From the NCBI GenBank assembly GCA_030690755.1, contig JAUYGA010000082.1, positions 1 through 5,278 of the forward strand: 5,278 nucleotides of DNA, in the 5' to 3' direction. The notes below the pieces were generated by a model, which saw only the letters and a list, made by a program, of their open reading frames with translations, searched no databases and was not told the DNA's origin. A program made the translations under genes and the position numbers. Origin of the DNA: Nanobdellota archaeon. Lineage in GTDB: Archaea > Nanobdellota > Nanobdellia > Woesearchaeales > JAUYGA01. Shown one piece after another: positions 1-4,946 of this stretch (the stretch's first letter is position 1; the number at the start of each line of letters is the position of its first letter).

Positions 1-10
1 AAATTTATTG

Positions 11-19
11 CAATATAAC
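11..19 (+). promoter_or_regulatory. Possible TATA element of the DNPH1-like/glyA operon
   Basis: The AT-rich element CAATATAAC lies about 50 nt before the first start codon. If it acts as an archaeal TATA box, transcription would start near position 40 and leave a leader of about 27 nt, compatible with the Shine-Dalgarno at 60-64. The window begins only 10 bases upstream, so no BRE can be judged, and a second AT-rich stretch at 3-9 competes. This is a weak call. Confidence 0.25.
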
Positions 20-42
20 CGACAAAACAACCGACAAAACAA
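17..42 (+). repeat. 12-bp direct tandem repeat in a T-free leader
   Basis: The unit AACCGACAAAAC occurs twice without mismatch (17-28 and 29-40), and the match runs 2 bases into a third unit. It lies within a 41-base stretch (17-57) with no T at all, made almost only of A and C. Such a leader should be unstructured in RNA. It could be replication slippage, a protein-binding site, or a CA-rich leader that helps ribosome loading; the sequence does not decide between these. Confidence 0.7.
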
Positions 43-59
43 AAAACAGAAAAACAATA

Positions 60-64
60 GGTGA
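60..64 (+). promoter_or_regulatory. Shine-Dalgarno of the DNPH1-like gene
   Basis: GGTGA lies 3 nt before the ATG at 68. It matches the archaeal anti-Shine-Dalgarno core (GGTG), although the spacing is short. The GTG inside it (61-63) is out of frame with the gene, so it is not an alternative start. Confidence 0.55.
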
Positions 65-67
65 ACA

Positions 68-535
68 ATGGCAAACCCGACAGATAAAGAAACACCAAAA
101 CTCAGATCGTATATCACTGGACAGATAACAGGAAGCAACAGGACAAGTCTCAGCATAATCAGCATGATGGTCCTGATAGCTGAAGAGAAAGGAATAGATG
201 TATACTGCCCAGAAAGAGACACAAACAAAGGAAATCTGGACAATCCTGAAATAACACCTGAAGAGATATACACAAGAGACACAGACGCTGTAAAAAAATC
301 AGATTTCATAGTGATAGAATGCAGCAATCCAAGCACAGGAAACGGCCTTGAAATAATGCTGGCATACCTATTTGACAAAAGGATAATCTGCGTCTATCAA
401 AAAGATGCGGCAGTATCAAGGATGCTGCTAGGCATGCCATCAATCAGTTTTATAATCTATGACACTGCTGAAGACCTGCAAAACAAATTCACAAATGAGA
501 TAGAAAAAATAAAAAAGGAATACCTTGGACAATAG
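68..535 (+). CDS. DNPH1/nucleoside 2-deoxyribosyltransferase-like N-glycosidase
   Basis: This 155-aa cytosolic protein belongs to the nucleoside 2-deoxyribosyltransferase superfamily and most resembles DNPH1 (RCL), which hydrolyses the N-glycosidic bond of 2'-deoxynucleoside 5'-monophosphates. Visible features are an N-terminal beta-strand/loop (YITGQITGSNRT, 14-25) that usually contacts the nucleotide, Asp71 in the helix before SDFIVIE (78-84), and the catalytic block NPSTGNGLEIMLA (87-99). In the last, Ser89 matches the phosphate-binding Ser and Glu95 the nucleophile of DNPH1. The following DKRIICVY (103-110) also parallels the DNPH1 segment after the active site. A phosphate-binding Ser favours a monophosphate substrate over a free nucleoside, but this is inferred from remembered family alignments. 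The gene lies 6 nt before glyA, so the two are probably co-transcribed, which fits a role in deoxynucleotide pool hygiene. A true base-exchanging deoxyribosyltransferase or an ADP-ribose/nucleotide sensor of the same fold remain alternatives. Confidence 0.8.
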   Translation: MANPTDKETPKLRSYITGQITGSNRTSLSIISMMVLIAEEKGIDVYCPERDTNKGNLDNPEITPEEIYTRDTDAVKKSDFIVIECSNPSTGNGLEIMLAYLFDKRIICVYQKDAAVSRMLLGMPSISFIIYDTAEDLQNKFTNEIEKIKKEYLGQ

Positions 536-541
536 GCGGCA

Positions 542-1795
542 ATGAAAATGATAATGATAAAGAACACATTAAAAGAAACAGATCCTCAAATATATGATTT
601 TTTAAAGAATGAAAAACACAGACAAAACTTCGGCCTTGAGATGATTCCATCAGAAAATTTTGTATCAAAAGCAGTTCTTGAAGCGCTCGGCTCAATTGGA
701 ACAAACAAATATTCTGAAGGTTACCCTGGCAAAAGATACTATGGCGGAAACAAAAACATCGACGACATAGAACTGCTTGCAATAGAACGGGCAAAAAAAC
801 TATTCAATGCAGAACATGCAAATGTCCAGCCCTTGTCCGGAAGCCCAGCAAATATGCAGGCATATTTCGCGCTTCTCGAACTAGGAGACAAGATACTTGG
901 AATGAACCTTGCGCATGGCGGCCATTTGACACATGGGCATCCTGTAAATTTTTCAGGAAAATTCTACAAATTCAGCCAATATGGCGTAAGAGAAGATGAT
1001 CATAGGATAGATTATGATGAAGTCCGCAAAATCGCAGAAAAAGAAAAACCAAAACTGATATTATCAGGAGCGACAGCATACCCGCGAGAGATAGACTTCA
1101 AGGAATTTGACGAGATAGCAAAAGATGTCGGCGCGATATCAATGGCAGATGTCTCGCACATCGCGGGCCTAATAGTATCAGATGTCCACAAACACTGCTT
1201 TCCATACACAGATGTTGTAACAACCACAACGCACAAAACACTCAGAGGACCAAGAGGCGCAATAATACTATGCAAAGAAAAATATGCTAAAGCAATAGAC
1301 AAAGCAGTTTTCCCAGGAATGCAAGGAGGCCCGCATAATCATACAAATGCTGCAAAAGCAGTTGCATTCGGAGAAGCATTAAGGCCTGAATTCAAGAATT
1401 ATGCAGTACAAATAGTAAAAAATGCAAAAGTTCTGGCAGATGAACTTATAGATTATGACTTCAAGCTTATCAGCGGCGGAACAGATAACCACCTAATACT
1501 GATTGACCTTACAAACAAAAACGTCACAGGAAAACAGGCAGAAGCAGCGCTTGATGAGGCCAACATCACTGTAAACAAGAACATGGTGCCATTTGACAAA
1601 AGAAGCCCATTTGACCCTAGCGGAATAAGAATTGGAACACCTGCAATAACCGCAAGAGGGCTGAAAGAACAAGAAATGGTAGATGTTGCAGCATACATAA
1701 ACGAAGTCATAGAAAATATAGACAATAGAGAAAAGATTTTAAAGGTCAAAGAAAAAGTAGTTGAATTATCAAGCAGATTTATAATATATGACTGA
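542..1795 (+). CDS. glyA: Serine hydroxymethyltransferase
   Basis: This PLP enzyme interconverts serine plus tetrahydrofolate (or tetrahydromethanopterin in some archaea) with glycine plus the 5,10-methylene carrier, feeding thymidylate, purine and methyl-group synthesis. The protein is 417 aa, a normal full length for the family. Visible landmarks are the MIPSENF block with Glu38 (34-40), YPGKRYYGG (61-69), VQPLSGSPANM (95-105), the PLP-pairing Asp203 and ring-stacking His206 in DVSHIAGL, the Schiff-base lysine Lys232 in TTTTHKTLRGPRGA (227-240), and the carboxylate-binding Arg363 in GIRIGTPA. All key residues are present, so it should be active. Three in-frame ATGs (542, 548, 554) compete as the start. 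The SD-like AGGCGG at 534-539 lies only 2 nt before 542 but 8 nt before 548, so 548 may be the real start; the family N-terminus does not decide. The gene follows the DNPH1-like gene by 6 nt with no room for a promoter. Confidence 0.97.
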   Translation: MKMIMIKNTLKETDPQIYDFLKNEKHRQNFGLEMIPSENFVSKAVLEALGSIGTNKYSEGYPGKRYYGGNKNIDDIELLAIERAKKLFNAEHANVQPLSGSPANMQAYFALLELGDKILGMNLAHGGHLTHGHPVNFSGKFYKFSQYGVREDDHRIDYDEVRKIAEKEKPKLILSGATAYPREIDFKEFDEIAKDVGAISMADVSHIAGLIVSDVHKHCFPYTDVVTTTTHKTLRGPRGAIILCKEKYAKAIDKAVFPGMQGGPHNHTNAAKAVAFGEALRPEFKNYAVQIVKNAKVLADELIDYDFKLISGGTDNHLILIDLTNKNVTGKQAEAALDEANITVNKNMVPFDKRSPFDPSGIRIGTPAITARGLKEQEMVDVAAYINEVIENIDNREKILKVKEKVVELSSRFIIYD

Positions 1796-1855
1796 AATTA
1801 ATAACTAAAACGCATTGAATCAATAAGATTTAGAAAAATTAAAAAAGAAGTAAAA

Positions 1856-1862
1856 GAGGTGA
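1856..1862 (+). promoter_or_regulatory. Shine-Dalgarno that fixes the lipoprotein start
   Basis: GAGGTGA is a near-complete archaeal Shine-Dalgarno, 8 nt before ATG 1871. It contains the in-frame GTG at 1859, which automatic callers may take as the start. A GTG within the ribosome-binding site has no site of its own, so ATG 1871 is preferred. Confidence 0.8.
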
Positions 1863-1870
1863 CTTTTGTC

Positions 1871-2572
1871 ATGGAAAAAACATTAAAAAACATAAAAAAG
1901 AGTTCTATTATTTTTGCAATTATCCTGATTGGCCTAACAATGCTGTTCATAGCAGGCTGTCAAACAGAAAATAAAACCAATGATACCTCGGGACAGATAC
2001 CTAGTTCTGATTCTCAGACAGATAAACCAAAAACAGACACAAGCACAACACAAGAAACAATACAAGTACAACCAACAGAGCCAAAAGCAGATGCAACTGT
2101 TGTTGAACCTGAAAAAACAGAAACACCGATAACTGAAACAAAAGAGCCAGAAACACCAAAAACAAAAACTATCGACGCTGGATACTATGCTAACCTAACA
2201 AAAATGTGTGAAAAAATGGCCACATTCGACTGCTGCAACAACTCACTCACAAAAATGAAAGAAACAAACAGCAAACTAGTGCCTCCAGAAGGATGCGCAA
2301 AAGATGAAAGAGCAAACAGCCTGTCCTGTGTTGGATCATACAGATGGTGTGAAAAAATAGACATGGCAACAATCGGAGAGTCTTATTGCGACACAAATAT
2401 GGACTGCGTGCCAAAACCAGAATGCCATCCGAAAGATTGCATAAATAAAAACGCAGCGATAAAATACACAAAACCATCAGACTGCGGAACTGCAACATAT
2501 GTATGGGCAGCATATAACTCAAACAACTGCGCATGCGTAAACAAGCTCTGCAGAAACGAGAGATATAACTAA
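1871..2572 (+). CDS. Cysteine-rich secreted lipoprotein with Thr/Pro/Glu linker
   Basis: This is a 233-aa exported protein of unknown function. Residues 1-10 are basic (three pairs or singles of Lys), 11-27 form a hydrophobic helix, and IAGC at 27-30 is a lipobox, so Cys30 is the likely lipidated N-terminus after signal cleavage. Residues 31-100 are a low-complexity spacer rich in Thr, Pro, Glu and Lys, as expected of a stalk holding a domain away from the membrane. The C-terminal part (101-233) has 14 cysteines at 113, 121, 122, 142, 153, 160, 173, 179, 185, 190, 205, 220, 222 and 227, enough for seven disulfides. Their spacing in the last 60 residues (CDTNMDC, CHPKDC, CAC, then a final C) resembles small Cys-rich modules seen in surface proteins of DPANN archaea and some bacteria; that comparison is from memory. 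It starts 75 nt after glyA and has its own strong Shine-Dalgarno; whether it has its own promoter is unclear. Confidence 0.85.
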   Translation: MEKTLKNIKKSSIIFAIILIGLTMLFIAGCQTENKTNDTSGQIPSSDSQTDKPKTDTSTTQETIQVQPTEPKADATVVEPEKTETPITETKEPETPKTKTIDAGYYANLTKMCEKMATFDCCNNSLTKMKETNSKLVPPEGCAKDERANSLSCVGSYRWCEKIDMATIGESYCDTNMDCVPKPECHPKDCINKNAAIKYTKPSDCGTATYVWAAYNSNNCACVNKLCRNERYN

Positions 2573-2580
2573 AACAAAAC

Positions 2581-2617
2581 GCAATCAGTTGATTGCTTTT
2601 TTCTTTCTTTTTATTTT
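2581..2617. terminator. Hairpin plus T-tract, probably bidirectional
   Basis: GCAATCA-GT-TGATTGC (2581-2596) is a perfect inverted repeat, followed on the plus strand by a 21-base T-rich tract broken only by C and A residues. It ends the lipoprotein transcript 8 nt after its stop codon. Read from the other strand, the same stem is followed by GTTTTGTTTT, so it can also end the convergent HAD/swivel operon, whose stop lies 60 nt away. The 83-nt gap between the two convergent genes holds nothing else recognisable. Confidence 0.75.
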
Positions 2618-2655
2618 AAACAAGTGACTTTGCTAAAATGCGAGATATAAAAGTA

Positions 2656-4113
2656 TCACAAACCATGATTCTCCGAATCTCTGATTTTTCTGATTATTCC
2701 CTCATTAGCATCAACTTCTATAAAATCTCCGTCTTTCAGAATGTCTGTTGCAATATGTGTTCCTACAACGCAGGGCAAACCCAATTCTCTGGCGATGATT
2801 GCTGCATGAGATGTAACTCCGCCTTCATTAGTAACTATTGCACTTACTTTTCTCATAACGGAAACAAAGTCCTGCCTGGTCATAGCAGCCACTAGAATAT
2901 CACCTTCATTTAATTTGCCAAAATCAAGATTTGTGTGCACTATTTTGGCAGTTCCGCTTATTCTTCCAGGCGATGCGGGTCTTCCTTTTATTACGCCAGT
3001 ATCATTTACAACTTCATATAAGTTTAGTCCATTAACAGTTTCCACTGCGGCATCTCCCGAGAATATTTTTATCTTATTACCAATTTGGACGAGCAAAAAT
3101 GATTTTTTTCTTTGTTCTATTTTATTTTTATCAAAATGCTTAGAAGACAGCAAACATTTTTCAATTTCCTTATTTGTCAACAAAGCAACATCTTGAATGC
3201 TCAAGCCAATTCTTGACCCCAGTTCTTTATAAAAATCTATAATTGAAAGATTTAACTTTTGTCTAATCATGTCCCTGTAATCTCTGAGAAAAACTGCATC
3301 TTTCAGCATATTAATCAAATTTTTAAGTTCTGGCTTTGGGTTTAATCGGTCCAGCATTGATTCAAAGTCTTTTTTCCTTTCCATGAATGCAGAATTAATT
3401 TTTTCTAATTCTTCACTTGGTTTTTTAATCTGCTTAATCTCTTCAGCAAAATGATTCAAATCATATGGCTCATGGTCGAAATCAAACAGGGGGATGTGTC
3501 TGTATTTTTGAGTGTGCTCCATCAAGAGACCCTTTAATTCTTTATCACTTAACTCATTTTTCTTTAAAGCAATCCTCAATAAACCCATCCTTTCGTTTGT
3601 CACATCATTTGGCAGTAATGGAATTGAAAAAATCCATGAAAGCTCTTTTACTTCATTCTCGTCGTGAATGACTTCATCCAGCATTGACTCAATCTTAATA
3701 ACAATTCTTTCACATATTCTGAAAACCATCCACATGCGTGTGTAATAATTAGCATGATATTTTGAGAATTTAGAAAATAGCTTGGCTAATTCTTCATTTG
3801 ATAATTTGTCTGCAGCTTTGGTTATTTCTTTTATCAGTTCGTAAGTTTCTTCAACAAATTTCTTTGCTTCAGGCATCAAATTTGCTACAACTTCAGGGTC
3901 ATCGAGTAGCTTATCTAAATCCTCGTTGAATCTTCTAAGTTCATCCCTATCAACAAAATAGTCAGTCTTTTTTCCGTTATAATAAACTAAAGTGTTATTT
4001 ATTCCAGCGTTATATTTTTTATTGAATAAGCTACCAAAACCATAGTTCCATGCGATTGCTACTTGTACCGCTAATCTTCTTGTTACAAGATGCTGCCAGT
4101 TAATATTTTCCAT
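2656..4113 (-). CDS. PEP-synthase-like phosphohistidine swivel-domain protein
   Basis: This 485-aa cytosolic protein has a C-terminal PEP-utilising 'mobile' (swivel) domain at about 374-476. It carries the ASPGRISGTAKIV entry motif (380-392) and the phosphohistidine motif TNEGGVTSHAAIIAREL (428-444), in which His436 is the expected phosphorylated residue. The domain is intact. In PEP synthase and pyruvate phosphate dikinase this His carries phosphate between an ATP-grasp domain and a PEP/pyruvate-binding barrel; rifampin phosphotransferase works on a similar plan. Neither partner domain is seen here. Residues 1-340 are mostly charged helical sequence with an aromatic N-terminus (NINWQHLVTRR, AWNYGFGSLF) and stretches such as YRDMIRQKLN (279-288), which resemble linker regions of PEP-synthase-like orphan proteins. 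Function is unknown; it may receive phosphate from a separate kinase or use the fold only for binding. The gene begins 1 nt after the HAD stop and has its own Shine-Dalgarno, so it is the second gene of an operon. Confidence 0.8.
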   Translation of the reverse strand: MENINWQHLVTRRLAVQVAIAWNYGFGSLFNKKYNAGINNTLVYYNGKKTDYFVDRDELRRFNEDLDKLLDDPEVVANLMPEAKKFVEETYELIKEITKAADKLSNEELAKLFSKFSKYHANYYTRMWMVFRICERIVIKIESMLDEVIHDENEVKELSWIFSIPLLPNDVTNERMGLLRIALKKNELSDKELKGLLMEHTQKYRHIPLFDFDHEPYDLNHFAEEIKQIKKPSEELEKINSAFMERKKDFESMLDRLNPKPELKNLINMLKDAVFLRDYRDMIRQKLNLSIIDFYKELGSRIGLSIQDVALLTNKEIEKCLLSSKHFDKNKIEQRKKSFLLVQIGNKIKIFSGDAAVETVNGLNLYEVVNDTGVIKGRPASPGRISGTAKIVHTNLDFGKLNEGDILVAAMTRQDFVSVMRKVSAIVTNEGGVTSHAAIIARELGLPCVVGTHIATDILKDGDFIEVDANEGIIRKIRDSENHGL

Positions 4114-4114
4114 T

Positions 4115-4849
4115 TTATAACACCTTAAATTTTTCTTTATCTTTTATTGAACGAATGACAAAATACCCATTATCACTCAAGCCCAGCTCTTCATCTTTTG
4201 CATCTTTTTTTATCAGAAAGACTGTAAAGCCATTGCCATATTTTTCTTCGATAAGTTTGCTTGCTTCAAGAGCTGCTTTGGCTTCTTTTTCAGAATCATC
4301 ACAATACGTCTCCATCGTCTTTCCTTTTTCTTTCAATCTTTCGTAAACTTTCAGAAACGTTTCTACTGCCTTTTGATTACCAGTATTTGCTTCTTCAGAC
4401 GTCACCAATGCTGAAACATAGTTTTCAAGACCAGCGCCGTGAATAAAACTGCGAGCCATTTGGTATGTTCCCACTGTAATCAAAACTCTATCTTTTCCCA
4501 TCTCTTGTTCTTTAGTTAGTTGTTCAACTACGCCATCTAAAGCATAGACTCTTATGCTCCCATTGAGAATGCCCTCTTCCTGAGCTCTCGAAATGTTCCT
4601 CGTAGCTTCTTGGTCATTAAATAAAAGATTCTTAATATCGGCGTCGGGTTCAAACCCTAGAATCTTTCTAACTGCATCATCCCTTTCAGCAGCATTAGCA
4701 AGTGTTCCGCCAATGTCATATCCATGAACGACGCCTGAATTGCCCGGTTTATATTCTGGGCTTTCATAGTCTCCTGAATATGGCAATCTTACTATTTGCC
4801 CCGACAACAATGAGGCAAAGTGCCTGTATTCTGCTTCTTGTGGTTTCAT
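4115..4849 (-). CDS. HAD-superfamily protein with atypical motif I
   Basis: This 244-aa protein has a haloacid dehalogenase-like fold, a family dominated by phosphatases and phosphotransferases acting through a phospho-aspartate. Motif I is YDIGGTLAN (44-52): the nucleophile Asp45 and Thr49 are present, but the second Asp of the usual DxDGT, the general acid/base, is Gly47. Motif II is probably LITVGTYQ (123-130, Thr125), motif III Lys160, and motif IV the acidic pair Asp184-Asp185 in YCDDSEKEAKAA, which would bind Mg2+. Residues 53-120 between motifs I and II are long enough for a helical C1 cap. About 40 residues precede motif I, more than most HADs have, yet the leaderless promoter supports ATG 4849 as the start. 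It is the first gene of an operon with the swivel protein and is divergent to a TrmB-like regulator. A sugar-phosphate or nucleotide phosphatase is the default guess; loss of the acid/base makes slow turnover, another chemistry or a binding role possible. Confidence 0.75.
   Translation of the reverse strand: MKPQEAEYRHFASLLSGQIVRLPYSGDYESPEYKPGNSGVVHGYDIGGTLANAAERDDAVRKILGFEPDADIKNLLFNDQEATRNISRAQEEGILNGSIRVYALDGVVEQLTKEQEMGKDRVLITVGTYQMARSFIHGAGLENYVSALVTSEEANTGNQKAVETFLKVYERLKEKGKTMETYCDDSEKEAKAALEASKLIEEKYGNGFTVFLIKKDAKDEELGLSDNGYFVIRSIKDKEKFKVL
4121..4126 (-). promoter_or_regulatory. Shine-Dalgarno of the swivel-protein gene inside the HAD 3' end
   Basis: On the minus strand AAGGTG lies 7 nt before the ATG at 4113 and overlaps the last codons of the HAD gene (Lys-Val-Leu-stop). 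It supports ATG 4113 as the start and suggests coupled translation of the pair. Confidence 0.75.
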
Positions 4850-4871
4850 AATATAGCCAAAAAGGTGTAAA

Positions 4872-4887
4872 GCATATAAGTTTTGGG
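4872..4887 (-). promoter_or_regulatory. BRE/TATA promoter of the HAD/swivel operon
   Basis: On the minus strand CCCAAAA is followed by CTTATATGC, a purine/A-rich BRE-like stretch and a TATA box. The box centre (about 4876) is 27 nt from the HAD start codon at 4849, so transcription should begin at or next to the ATG and the message would be leaderless. No Shine-Dalgarno is seen before this ATG, which agrees. Confidence 0.7.
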
Positions 4888-4903
4888 GGTGGTCTTTACC
4901 ACC
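4888..4903. promoter_or_regulatory. Palindromic operator candidate between divergent promoters
   Basis: GGTGGT-CTTT-ACCACC is a perfect 6-4-6 inverted repeat lying between the two opposing TATA boxes, upstream of the BRE on both sides. Because both promoters appear leaderless, it would not be transcribed and is better read as a protein-binding site than an RNA hairpin. In Thermococcales, TrmB-family proteins binding upstream of BRE/TATA can activate, and those binding downstream repress. The sequence differs from the Thermococcales glycolytic motif (TATCAC-N5-GTGATA). Confidence 0.6.
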
Positions 4904-4909
4904 TTAAAG

Positions 4910-4924
4910 CGAAAAGTTTAAAAG
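4910..4924 (+). promoter_or_regulatory. BRE/TATA promoter of the TrmB-like gene
   Basis: CGAAAAG followed by TTTAAAAG is a textbook-like archaeal BRE plus TATA box. Its centre (about 4920) is 27 nt before ATG 4947, which predicts a leaderless transcript; no Shine-Dalgarno lies before that ATG. Confidence 0.75.
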
Positions 4925-4946
4925 TAGAGGGATATTTACAAGCTTC

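Larger units (their letters stand above)
4862..4905. repeat. Inverted pair of related AAGGTG(G)TAAAG sites
   Basis: AAGGTGTAAAG at 4862-4872 reappears on the opposite strand at 4894-4905 as AAGGTGGTAAAG, differing only by one inserted G. The first copy lies between the HAD TATA box and its start codon; the second overlaps the right arm of the central palindrome. Pairs of related sites like this are typical of dimeric regulator binding, here inferred to be the adjacent TrmB-like protein. Confidence 0.55.

Noticed and set aside
17..42. CRISPR-like or origin-type repeat
   Set aside because: Only two contiguous 12-bp units without spacers, dyad symmetry or an associated gene.
1012..1302. Minus-strand open frame opposite glyA, and similar ones at 489-794, 1453-1749 and 2247-2534
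   Set aside because: All overlap genes with firm family or signal-peptide evidence on the plus strand and read as antisense shadows.
1859..1870. GTG start giving a four-residue longer lipoprotein
   Set aside because: The GTG lies inside the GAGGTGA Shine-Dalgarno that serves ATG 1871 at ideal spacing, and no other ribosome site precedes it.
2638..2895. Plus-strand 85-residue open frame with several cysteines
   Set aside because: It lies antisense to the conserved swivel domain, whose His motif is clear on the minus strand; it has no ribosome site.
3465..3671. Plus-strand open frames at 2915-3196, 3465-3671, 4155-4346 and 4261-4446
   Set aside because: All are antisense to the swivel or HAD genes, with no start signals or recognisable domains.
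4121..4129. CACCTTAAA, resembling the operator sequence near 4901-4908
   Set aside because: It encodes the end of the HAD protein and acts as Shine-Dalgarno for the next gene; similarity to the operator is explained by the shared AAGGTG core.
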